DNA of 64,000 bases from an uncultured Lachnospiraceae bacterium (GTDB taxonomy: Bacteria; Bacillota; Clostridia; Lachnospirales; Lachnospiraceae), in assembly GCA_910577735.1 (NCBI GenBank), contig CAJTOO010000005.1, forward strand, positions 1-64,000. Direction: 5' to 3'. Shown here piece by piece: positions 50,467-58,192 of the stretch. A program made the translations under genes and the position numbers. The notes beneath the pieces are model-generated. The model searched no databases. It saw only the letters and a list, made by a program, of their open reading frames with translations, and was not told where the DNA came from. Positions within the stretch are counted from its first letter, which is position 1. Each line of letters opens with the position of its first letter.

Positions 50467-51858
50467 TTACAGTTCGCAGTTATTCACCGTTCTCGGGAAC
50501 GGAACCACATCCCGGATATTTCCCATACCGGTCAGATACATCACGCACCGCTCAAATCCCAGACCAAAGCCCGCATGTCTCACAGAGCCGTATTTTCTGA
50601 GATCCAGATAGAACTGATAGTCTTCCTTATTCAGATCCATCTCTTCCATCCTGCGCTCCAAAAGTTCCAGGCTGTCCTCTCTCTGACTGCCGCCGATGAT
50701 CTCACCAATCCCTGGCACCAGACAATCCATGGCTGCCACTGTCTTGCCATCCTCATTCAACTTCATATAGAAGGCTTTAATCTCCTTGGGATAATCCGTC
50801 ACAAAGACAGGACGCTTAAATTCCTGCTCCGTCAGATACCGTTCATGCTCTGTCTGCAAATCACAGCCCCAGGACACCTTATACTCAAACTCATCATTAT
50901 GCTTCTCTAAAATACTGATAGCGTCAGTGTATGTCACATGGGCAAAATCGGAATTTAACACATGGTTAAGCCTCTCAATCAGTCCCTTATCCACAAACTG
51001 GTTGAAGAAATTCATCTCCTCCGGCGCGTTCTCCAATACATAACGAATCACATGTTTTAACATGGCCTCCGCCACCATCATATCATCCGTCAGATCTGCA
51101 AACGCCATCTCCGGCTCAATCATCCAGAACTCTGCCGCATGCCTCGTGGTATTGGAATTTTCCGCCCGGAATGTAGGTCCAAAGGTGTATACATTCTTAA
51201 AAGCAAAAGCATACGTTTCCACGTTCAGCTGTCCGCTCACCGTCAGGTTGGTAGGTTTGCCGAAGAAATCCTGACTGTAGTCCACTTCCCCCTCTTCTGT
51301 CAAAGGCAGGTTCTTGAAATCCATGGTGGTCACCTGGAACATCTCGCCCGCACCCTCACAATCACTGCCCGTGATAATCGGCGTGTGTACATACACGAAC
51401 CCTCTCTCCTGGAAAAAGGTGTGAATCGCATAAGCAATCAGGGAACGCACACGAAAAACTGCCTGGAAAGTGTTTGTCCTTGGACGCAGATGAGAAATGG
51501 TCCGCAGATACTCGAAACTGTGTCTCTTTTTCTGTAAAGGATAATCCGCTGTGGAAGGCCCCTCCACCACAATCTCCGCTGCCTGCATCTCAAACGCCTG
51601 CTTCGCCTGGGGTGTTGCCACAATCTTACCTTTGGCTATGATGGCAGAACCCACATTCAACCTGGAAATGGATTCAAAATTAGCAAGGCTGTCCCCATAC
51701 ACAATCTGCAAGGGTTCAAAAAAGGTGCCGTCATTGATCACAATAAACCCAAAGGTCTTGGAATCCCTGATACTTCTCACCCATCCGCCAACCGTCACTT
51801 CTTTATCAATATATGCTTCGCTGTTACGATACAGCTCCTTAATATCTGTCAAATCCAT
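50467..51858 (-). CDS. asnS: asparaginyl-tRNA synthetase
   Basis: Charges tRNA-Asn with asparagine. The 463-residue class IIb enzyme has the N-terminal OB-fold (VGGWVRSIRDSKTFGFIVINDG), motif 2 (TFRAENSNTTRHAAEFWMIEPE) and motif 3 (GFGLGFERCVMYLTG near the C-terminus). The length is normal. GGAAGGAA precedes the ATG. No T-box leader fits in the 51 bases between this gene and the one upstream. Confidence 0.97.
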   Translation of the reverse strand: MDLTDIKELYRNSEAYIDKEVTVGGWVRSIRDSKTFGFIVINDGTFFEPLQIVYGDSLANFESISRLNVGSAIIAKGKIVATPQAKQAFEMQAAEIVVEGPSTADYPLQKKRHSFEYLRTISHLRPRTNTFQAVFRVRSLIAYAIHTFFQERGFVYVHTPIITGSDCEGAGEMFQVTTMDFKNLPLTEEGEVDYSQDFFGKPTNLTVSGQLNVETYAFAFKNVYTFGPTFRAENSNTTRHAAEFWMIEPEMAFADLTDDMMVAEAMLKHVIRYVLENAPEEMNFFNQFVDKGLIERLNHVLNSDFAHVTYTDAISILEKHNDEFEYKVSWGCDLQTEHERYLTEQEFKRPVFVTDYPKEIKAFYMKLNEDGKTVAAMDCLVPGIGEIIGGSQREDSLELLERRMEEMDLNKEDYQFYLDLRKYGSVRHAGFGLGFERCVMYLTGMGNIRDVVPFPRTVNNCEL

Positions 51859-51909
51859 TTGTCATTTCCTTCCTTTCTTTTCTTACCCGTGCAGTTCCTT
51901 CTCATACAG

Positions 51910-52980
51910 CTAATCCGCGTTTGTATCTATCTGTTGTATATTTCCATTTTCCATCAGGAAAGCCACCACATTTTTACGCATCAGATCCTCACCGATGCCC
52001 TCTCGGCTCTCCTGCTCAAGCAGCTCCTCCTCTGAAGCGTAACCATAGACTGTCACCATGGTGTCAATCTCCTGCTGCACCTCTTCCTCTGTAGGTGTCA
52101 GTCCTTCTATATCGGCAATGGCCTGATACATGATATAGCGCTGGGCCATCTCTGTTGCCGCTCTCTTAAACTCAGCCCGATATCCTGCCTCGTCAAGTCT
52201 CATAGACGCCTGCATATACTGCGCAAGTGTCATTCCGTTCTGGGCAGCCCGCATGTTCTGTGTTGTTTCAATGCTTGTCTCATAGCGCTCTACCAGTCCT
52301 GCCGGCGGTTCCTTCTTAAAGGTGCATTCCGCCATAATCGTATTGTACAGGATCATCTCAATCTCATTTTCGTATCTCGCTACCTCACTCTGATAATGCA
52401 AGTCGTAGACCATGTCTTCCAAATCCTGCTTTGTCTGACAGCCGCCAATCTCCATGGACTGCACTAATTCATCTGTCAGCTCCGGCAGGATGCCGTTGAC
52501 CGTTACATCAAATACCACCGGTGCTCCTGAAAGCTCCGGATTCACCAGATAAGGATCGGGAAAAGCAAGATCCAGGCTCACCTGTTCTCCAATCTCCACC
52601 CCGATCAGCCCTTCCTCAAACCCATCTATAAACTGACCGGAACCGATTGTCAGGTTGTACCCTTCCCCTGTGCCTCCTTCGAAAGCAACACCATCCTGAT
52701 AACCCACAAAATCGATATTAACGGTGTCCCCTTCCTGTATGGGCCGGCCCGCCTCTTCCTTTGTCAGCATGACCGGTGTCAGATACCGCTCCTGTATAAA
52801 ATAAGCAACATCTGCCTCCTCTACATGGGGTGCATTGGCAGAAGCCTCAATTCCTTTATAATTGCCCAGCGTGACATAATCACCGGCCTTGATATCCTTC
52901 AAGAATTCTTTATCGCCGCAGCCGGTCAGAAGTACTGCCGACACAAGCGCCGCCGCAATCAGATACGTTTTTCTTCTCAT
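51910..52980 (-). CDS. trigger-factor-like FKBP-type lipoprotein foldase
   Basis: A 356-residue lipoprotein. The signal peptide ends in LLTGC, so it is anchored outside the membrane. An FKBP-type peptidyl-prolyl isomerase domain follows (GDTVNIDFVGYQDGVAFEGG, FIDGFEEGLIGVEIGE near residues 105-155), then a helical C-terminal part like that of trigger factor (about 200-350). Thus it looks like an exported trigger factor that helps secreted proteins fold. The ATG at 52980 is chosen because GAGGAG precedes it; the longer frame has no site. Confidence 0.88.
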   Translation of the reverse strand: MRRKTYLIAAALVSAVLLTGCGDKEFLKDIKAGDYVTLGNYKGIEASANAPHVEEADVAYFIQERYLTPVMLTKEEAGRPIQEGDTVNIDFVGYQDGVAFEGGTGEGYNLTIGSGQFIDGFEEGLIGVEIGEQVSLDLAFPDPYLVNPELSGAPVVFDVTVNGILPELTDELVQSMEIGGCQTKQDLEDMVYDLHYQSEVARYENEIEMILYNTIMAECTFKKEPPAGLVERYETSIETTQNMRAAQNGMTLAQYMQASMRLDEAGYRAEFKRAATEMAQRYIMYQAIADIEGLTPTEEEVQQEIDTMVTVYGYASEEELLEQESREGIGEDLMRKNVVAFLMENGNIQQIDTNAD

Positions 52981-53194
52981 AATAATCTCCTCAATCATTC
53001 CTTCGCCCTGCTTTCCTACACAGCTGCTACACCCTGGTATTTCATGACAAATATAGCTTTCAGACAAAACCCATACTACTATTTATATCACAAATCCCTG
53101 TTTCTTAAAAGAGTTTCTTGGAAATTCTTGCGCAATGCCGGAATCAATGATAAAATATCCAATACGTGAAACAAGTAATTCCGGAGGTAGGATA

Positions 53195-53671
53195 ATGAAC
53201 ACATTTACAATTGTTTTGTTAGTGATTCTTGTGATTCTGATTGTTGCCGTAGTGGTATTATATTTCTTAGGAAAAAGGGCACAGAAGAGGCAGAGCGAAC
53301 AGCAGGCGCAGATTGATGCCATGAAACAGACCGTATCCATGCTGATCATAGATAAAAAGCGCATGAAAATCAAAGATGCCGGTCTTCCGGCCATCGTTCT
53401 GGAGCAGACCCCCAAGTGGCTGCGCGGTTCTAAACTCCCGGTGGTAAAAGCGAAAGTCGGCCCACAGATTATGTCTTTGATCTGTGAGGAAAAGATTTTT
53501 GACTCCGTTCCGGTCAAGAAAGAAGTAAAAGCTGTGGTCAGCGGTATCTATATCACAGATGTAAAAGGCCTGCACGGCAAACAGCCCGTTGTGGAACAGA
53601 AGAAAAAGAGTAAATTCAAACAGCTGGTAGAAAGAGCCCAGGAAAAGGCCGGGGCGAAACCGCTCAAATAA
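53195..53671 (+). CDS. membrane-anchored protein of unknown function
   Basis: A 158-residue protein with one N-terminal membrane segment (TIVLLVILVILIVAVVVLYFLG) and a soluble, Lys-rich remainder of about 130 residues. The middle part (KIKDAGLPAIVLEQTPKWLRG, KVGPQIMSLICEEKIFD) looks well conserved in style, but I do not recognise the family. GGAGGT precedes the ATG. It is divergent from the foldase gene, and its far end faces the DUF1934 gene. Confidence 0.7.
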   Translation: MNTFTIVLLVILVILIVAVVVLYFLGKRAQKRQSEQQAQIDAMKQTVSMLIIDKKRMKIKDAGLPAIVLEQTPKWLRGSKLPVVKAKVGPQIMSLICEEKIFDSVPVKKEVKAVVSGIYITDVKGLHGKQPVVEQKKKSKFKQLVERAQEKAGAKPLK

Positions 53672-53710
53672 CTTGGTGATTTTGATTCCTTTGATATTAC
53701 CTCAACAAGT

Positions 53711-53732
53711 TCCGCTTCGCGGACTCGAATAA
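53711..53732 (+). repeat. short hairpin repeat, copy 1
   Basis: TCCGCTTCGCGGACTCGAATAA contains the hairpin TCCGC/GCGGA around a three-base loop. It matches 58120-58141 at all but one base. It lies 40 bases past the end of the membrane-anchored protein gene. Confidence 0.6.
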
Positions 53733-53765
53733 ATCATGCGGAATTATCTCCATTGGCGGGGGCTT

Positions 53766-54218
53766 CTATGGCAGCAGCGAGAAGTCCCTGTTTTCTTTGG
53801 AACAGATGTGGATTTTGATGTGGCAGTCCGACAGAAACTCATAATTGATGTCCAGAGCGTAGTCCACATCTACCACAATGTTGTCCTCTTTCTCATCTAT
53901 CTGTATCTTCTTGGTATCAATGCCTACCAGTATCTGGCCAAAGGGCGTGTTGTAATTGGACATATTCTTTTTATTTTCCTGAAAGACCATATGCACATTG
54001 ACCAGGCCGTTGCGCGTCAGTTCCAACATATGCTCGCTGAACTTGAGACGGTTCTTGGTGGGCTGGTCGAACCCTTCCGTAATCTCCTCATAAATGACAT
54101 AGTGTTTATCATTCTTTTTATAATAATCACCGACCATGACCATCTCGATCTTGTCGGCATTTTCCTCCCGCTGATCAAACTGCAGGCCCTGCAATGTCAG
54201 TAGCACTTCTTTCGTCAT
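53766..54218 (-). CDS. DUF1934 family beta-barrel protein
   Basis: A 150-residue protein resembling the YwiB-type DUF1934 family, small lipocalin-like barrels of unknown function: residues 1-50 have KIEMVMVGDYYKKNDKHYVIYEE, and later TKNRLKFSEHMLELTRNG and TPFGQILVGIDTKKIQI. The ATG at 54218 has GGAGG upstream. It lies 19 bases after murI in the same direction and is probably co-transcribed. Confidence 0.8.
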   Translation of the reverse strand: MTKEVLLTLQGLQFDQREENADKIEMVMVGDYYKKNDKHYVIYEEITEGFDQPTKNRLKFSEHMLELTRNGLVNVHMVFQENKKNMSNYNTPFGQILVGIDTKKIQIDEKEDNIVVDVDYALDINYEFLSDCHIKIHICSKENRDFSLLP

Positions 54219-54237
54219 AATAACCTCCATGATACCG

Positions 54238-55071
54238 CTAATATTCATCAATATGAATGACCTTGGCTGACAAAATCCCATAGGTCAGGATGGAATTGGC
54301 AAACCGTTGAAACTTATCTGCCGCATCGCTGACAAAGAACCGGTACAATTCCGTGCCAAGTCCGGGTCTGTGCTCACTCTCAAGGCCCTTTTCCAAAAGC
54401 ATCTCTTTCAATTCCCTGGCTGTCTCATATGCAGGATTGACAAGCGTCACCTGCTTTCCCATGATCCTGCCCACCGTGGAACGAATCATGGGATAATGGG
54501 TACAGCCTAAAATCAGCGTATCAATATCGCTGTCAATCAGCTCTGTCAGATACCGTCTGGCAATCTCATCGGTAACCGGATCTTCCCACAATCCTTCCTC
54601 CACCAGCGGTACAAAAAGCGGACAGGCCTTTCCGATTATTTTGACACTCTTGTCGTTTTTTTCTATGTATCTGTTATAAATGCCGCTGTTGATGGTGGCC
54701 TCCGTGGCGATAACACCAATCTTGCCATTCTTTGTGGCCTCAATCGCCGCCCTGGCGCCTGGTCTGACCACTCCGATTATGGGGATATCCACTTCCTGTT
54801 CCAGCTCATCCAAAGCATAGGCGCTGGCTGTATTACAGGCCACCACGATGGCCTTCACCTGCTGAGTTTTAAGAAAATTCACGATCTGCCTGGAATACTT
54901 CATCACCGTTTCCTTAGACTTACTGCCATAAGGCACCCGTGCCGTATCCCCGAAATATACAATCCTCTCGTTAGGAAGCTGCCGCATGATTTCCCGCGCC
55001 ACCGTCAACCCGCCGACTCCCGAATCAAACACCCCAATCGGGCTGTTATGCCACTCTTCCCGTCCGTTCAT
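54238..55071 (-). CDS. murI: glutamate racemase
   Basis: Makes D-glutamate for peptidoglycan. The 277-residue cytoplasmic enzyme has the substrate-binding IGVFDSGVGGLTV at residue 12, the first catalytic Cys in VVACNTASAYAL near residue 75 and the second in LGCTHYPMIRS near residue 186. The ATG at 55071 overlaps the end of the upstream small gene by less than a codon and has an AAGAAG site; the longer frame lies inside that gene. Confidence 0.96.
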   Translation of the reverse strand: MNGREEWHNSPIGVFDSGVGGLTVAREIMRQLPNERIVYFGDTARVPYGSKSKETVMKYSRQIVNFLKTQQVKAIVVACNTASAYALDELEQEVDIPIIGVVRPGARAAIEATKNGKIGVIATEATINSGIYNRYIEKNDKSVKIIGKACPLFVPLVEEGLWEDPVTDEIARRYLTELIDSDIDTLILGCTHYPMIRSTVGRIMGKQVTLVNPAYETARELKEMLLEKGLESEHRPGLGTELYRFFVSDAADKFQRFANSILTYGILSAKVIHIDEY

Positions 55072-55072
55072 A

Positions 55073-55318
55073 TCACTTCTTATCCTTCCCTGCCACATTC
55101 TCTTCATACCACTCTAAGAACCTGCTTCGAATCACAATATCATCGCCGGAGGCCTTCAACAGGCTATCATAAATCTCCTGCTTTGTCATCTCCTGAAACT
55201 CTTCTGAGACCACCACCTGCTCAAAAGTCTCTTCCGTAAAACAAAGTTCCGGGTACAAAATCCCCCACCATGCCACTGCGAAAATACTGAATGCAAGGGT
55301 TCTTACTCTATTCCACAT
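55073..55318 (-). CDS. small exported protein of unknown function
   Basis: An 81-residue protein with an N-terminal hydrophobic segment (LAFSIFAVAWWGILYPEL) that is a signal peptide or anchor, followed by an acidic helical part (EETFEQVVVSEEFQEMTKQEIYD). The ATG at 55318 has GGGAG eight bases upstream. It is tightly linked to murI. The family is not recognised. Confidence 0.65.
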   Translation of the reverse strand: MWNRVRTLAFSIFAVAWWGILYPELCFTEETFEQVVVSEEFQEMTKQEIYDSLLKASGDDIVIRSRFLEWYEENVAGKDKK

Positions 55319-55379
55319 ATGATACACTCCCATCTGTCAGCATTTGCCGACATTAGGAGTGTACCCGCCATAGCATTTC

Positions 55380-56087
55380 TTATTCGTGTTTATTTTTCTT
55401 CTTATAAGATTGTTCCCGCTCTAACCGTATCTGCCGGATGATTGATTTCTCCTGGTTATCTATGTGTAGTCTGGCCGCCCTGGCCGCCTTCTCCTTATCT
55501 CCCTGCTGGATGCTCTCATATATCATTCTATGCTCGTTTACCAGATTCTCATGCCCTTTCTCGTCTTTAATATACTCAAAGCGATACCGGTACATCTGCT
55601 CCGACAGGTTGTTGATCAGCTGAATCAGGCGCTGGTTGCCTGTAGCCTGTACAATAATGTCATGAAGCGCCACATCTGCGCCTGCAATGGTAGTTACATC
55701 ACCGGTCTTTGTGGCCTCCTCAAACTCATCACAGGCCTTTTTCAGCGCTTCTTTCTCTTCGGATGTGATTCTGTCACAGGCCAGTTCCACGCAGAGAGCA
55801 TCCAGTGCCCGCCGCACTTCCAACACATCCTGCAGACTCTTCTCGGTAATCTGTGCCACCTCGGCTCCCCGCCTGGGGATCATCGTCACCAGTCCCTCTA
55901 ATTCCAGCTTGCGGATTGCCTCTCTGATCGGTGTCCTGCTGACTCCCAGACGATTTGCCAAATGAATCTCCATCAACCGCTCTCCCGGTTTCAGCTCACC
56001 TGTCAGAATCGCTCTGCGCAGTGTATTAAACACCACATCCCGTAAAGGGAGAAATTCATCCATATTTACCGTAAAGTTGTCGCCCAT
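55380..56087 (-). CDS. GntR-family regulator, FCD (FadR) type
   Basis: A 235-residue regulator with a GntR winged helix (GERLMEIHLANRLGVSRTPIREAIRKLELEGLV, residues 35-70) and an all-helical FCD effector domain. The Asp/His metal-ligand pattern is visible at DVALHDIIV (about residue 145) and NEHRMIYESI (about residue 195). It follows ispE by 92 bases in the same direction. A palindrome of the form bound by this group overlaps the ispE promoter, so the regulator may control its own operon. Confidence 0.9.
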   Translation of the reverse strand: MGDNFTVNMDEFLPLRDVVFNTLRRAILTGELKPGERLMEIHLANRLGVSRTPIREAIRKLELEGLVTMIPRRGAEVAQITEKSLQDVLEVRRALDALCVELACDRITSEEKEALKKACDEFEEATKTGDVTTIAGADVALHDIIVQATGNQRLIQLINNLSEQMYRYRFEYIKDEKGHENLVNEHRMIYESIQQGDKEKAARAARLHIDNQEKSIIRQIRLEREQSYKKKNKHE

Positions 56088-56179
56088 ATAGCCACGCCTT
56101 TCTTTCTGTCAGACCGTAACGCTAACCAACATGATTCCATTTCAAATCCGCACGGCAGGTACCCGTTTCCGGCATCCTG

Positions 56180-57046
56180 CTATACTGCGTAAAATCCCGT
56201 CACGAATATCTGTCCTGCAAGCGCGTGCTCTTCCATAGCTGCGGCTGCAGCCTGCGCCTGCTTGCTGTCCGTAAAAATACCAAATACGGTAGGACCGCTG
56301 CCGCTCATCAGCGCATTGGCCGCCCCCATTTCCCGCATCAGGTTCTTTATCTGATCAATAACAGGATATTCCTTTACTGTCACTGTCTCCAGTACATTGC
56401 CCATCCTCTCACAGACTCCCTGCAGGTCGCCCTGCGAAAGAGCTTTTGCCATACCGTCAATGTCCGGATGGTCTTTCAGCCGTTCCACATGCAGGTTCCC
56501 ATATACAAAAGCAGTGGACACATTGATATCCGGCTTCGCCACCACCAGATGCGCCTTTGGCGGCGCAGGAAGCGGCGTCAGTATCTCACCGATCCCCTCC
56601 GAAAGCATGGTGCCGCCCACTATACAATACGGAATATCCGCGCCCAGTTTCACACCAAGGCGTTGTAAATCTTTCTCCGAATACCCCATATCAAAAAGCG
56701 CATTTAAACCCCGCATGGTGGCCGCCGCATCAGAACTGCCTCCCGCCATACCGGCGGCAATAGGAATCCTCTTCGTAAGGGTAATCTTAACCCCCTCGGC
56801 AATTTTCTTTTCTTCCATTAAAAGTTCCGCAGCCCGGCAGATCAGATTATCCCGGTTCGTGGGCAGCTGCACATTGTCCGTCTTAAGCTGTATGCCTGGT
56901 CCGGATGTTCTTTCCAGCACCAGATCATCACAAATATCTACCGTCTGCATGATCATTTTAACCTCATGATAACCATCTGGCCTGCGGCGAAGCACATCCA
57001 ATCCGATATTTATCTTTGCGTACGCTCTTTCTTCAACCCGCTGCAT
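56180..57046 (-). CDS. ispE: 4-diphosphocytidyl-2-C-methyl-D-erythritol kinase
   Basis: Phosphorylates CDP-methylerythritol in the MEP pathway of isoprenoid synthesis. The 288-residue GHMP kinase has the N-terminal AYAKINIGLDV, the ATP loop IPIAAGMAGGSSDAAATMRGLN near residue 95 and the C-terminal SGSGPTVFGIF near residue 258. GGAGGAG precedes the ATG. Co-transcription with the GntR-type gene is likely. Confidence 0.96.
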   Translation of the reverse strand: MQRVEERAYAKINIGLDVLRRRPDGYHEVKMIMQTVDICDDLVLERTSGPGIQLKTDNVQLPTNRDNLICRAAELLMEEKKIAEGVKITLTKRIPIAAGMAGGSSDAAATMRGLNALFDMGYSEKDLQRLGVKLGADIPYCIVGGTMLSEGIGEILTPLPAPPKAHLVVAKPDINVSTAFVYGNLHVERLKDHPDIDGMAKALSQGDLQGVCERMGNVLETVTVKEYPVIDQIKNLMREMGAANALMSGSGPTVFGIFTDSKQAQAAAAAMEEHALAGQIFVTGFYAV

Positions 57047-57385
57047 TTCTCCTCCAGCTCACATAAATCCTCAGCTCTACGCATTTTAGGCGCATAACCA
57101 GTTTGTGAAATCTATTATAATTTATAATTGCATTTTGTATACAAAAGATTGTATTTAATTTTATACAATCTGCAAGTGTTTGTCAATATTGCAAAATATT
57201 CTTACCCGACCACGTCATAAACAACTGTATTTTTGCCATAAAAAGTAAAATTTCTTATGAACTGCTTCTAATTTATCTGGGAAAATGGTACGATATAATA
57301 TACAAATGGCGGAGATTCTTTCTAATTCTCTGCTGATTACGATACCATACAAATCAAACACAAACATTTCCAAGGAGGGATACCG
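57047..57385. other. 339-base divergent control region
   Basis: The region carries the ispE promoter and palindromes at its left side and a TATAAT box (57294-57299) with a weak -35 region for the plus-strand gene at its right side, then GGAGGG before the ATG at 57386. No gene is seen within it. Confidence 0.5.
57133..57171. promoter_or_regulatory. probable GntR operator pair overlapping the ispE promoter
   Basis: A perfect 14-bp palindrome TTTTGTATACAAAA (57133-57146) is followed by a second inverted repeat AGATTGTAT-N8-ATACAATCT (57146-57171). FCD-type GntR proteins bind TTGTATACAA-like sites. On the minus strand a TATAAT box lies 19 bases after TTGTAT of the first palindrome, so the operator covers the -35 area. 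Confidence 0.6.
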
Positions 57386-58018
57386 ATGAGCGTAAATGGA
57401 ATTACCAGTACACCCAGTACTTACGATCCTTATCAGGTCACAAAGCCCAGCACAAAGCCTGCTGAAGAGACAGGCGCGGCTTCCGGCTCTACATCTACGA
57501 AGGATGAAAGCGGCGTTGTCTATGAGCCTTCAAAGGAGAACACCACAGCACCCGCACAAAAATACACCCAGAATACGGAGTTAGTAAATAAGTTAAAAGC
57601 CGATGCTGAGTCACACACAAAACAGCTGCAGAACATTGTACAGCAGTTGATGACCAAGCAGGGACAGACTTTTAACAATGCCAATGACATGTGGCGTTTC
57701 CTTGCAAGCGGCAAGTTCGAGGTGGATGAGGCGACCAAGCTTCAGGCCCAGAAGGATATCGCTGAGGACGGTTATTGGGGTGTCAATCAGACTTCCGACA
57801 GAATCATTGATTTTGCCAAAGCTCTGACAGGCGGCGACCCGAGTAAGATTGAAGATATGCGTGACGCCTTCAAGAAGGGTTACGAGCAGGCTGAAAAGAC
57901 ATGGGGCGGCAAACTGCCGGATATCTCCAAACAGACCTATGACGCTGTTATGGAAAAATTTGATAAGATGGCTGAGGAAGCAGCGCAGAATACTGTTCCT
58001 TCCGATACCACCAACTAA
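57386..58018 (+). CDS. unknown protein with disordered N-terminus
   Basis: A 210-residue protein with no signal peptide or membrane segment. Residues 1-65 are rich in Ser, Thr, Pro and Lys and look disordered (TSTPSTYDPYQVTKPSTKPA). The rest is helical and begins with a probable coiled part (NKLKADAESHTKQLQNIVQQLM), then IAEDGYWGVNQTSDRIIDFAKALTGGDPSKIEDM, which recalls proteins of unknown function found across Lachnospiraceae, some near flagellar genes. I do not know the function. It has an AAGGAGGG site and its own terminator. Confidence 0.75.
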   Translation: MSVNGITSTPSTYDPYQVTKPSTKPAEETGAASGSTSTKDESGVVYEPSKENTTAPAQKYTQNTELVNKLKADAESHTKQLQNIVQQLMTKQGQTFNNANDMWRFLASGKFEVDEATKLQAQKDIAEDGYWGVNQTSDRIIDFAKALTGGDPSKIEDMRDAFKKGYEQAEKTWGGKLPDISKQTYDAVMEKFDKMAEEAAQNTVPSDTTN

Positions 58019-58032
58019 GCATTTTCAAATGA

Positions 58033-58064
58033 GGAATCAGGGAATTTTCCCTGGTTCCTTTTTT
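58033..58064 (+). terminator. rho-independent terminator
   Basis: A 12-bp stem (GGAATCAGGGAA with its partner, one G-T pair) and a two-base loop is followed by TTTTTTG, directly after the unknown 210-residue protein gene. Confidence 0.8.
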
Positions 58065-58095
58065 GTTTCAAATCGGATATAATCTTAAGTAAAAA

Positions 58096-58141
58096 ATCGA
58101 GCTTCGCTCGATTACGAGATCCGCTTCGCGGACTCGGATAA
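58096..58141 (+). repeat. double hairpin with short repeat, copy 2
   Basis: ATCGAGC/GCTCGAT with a TTC loop (58096-58112) is followed by TCCGC/GCGGA with the same loop inside the 22-base repeat (58120-58141) also found at 53711-53732. It lies between a terminator and the GH42 gene. Confidence 0.6.
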
Positions 58142-58192
58142 GCGGAAGATTTTCCTATGACGCGCACTTATTGCGCAGAGAGAGAGGTATCT

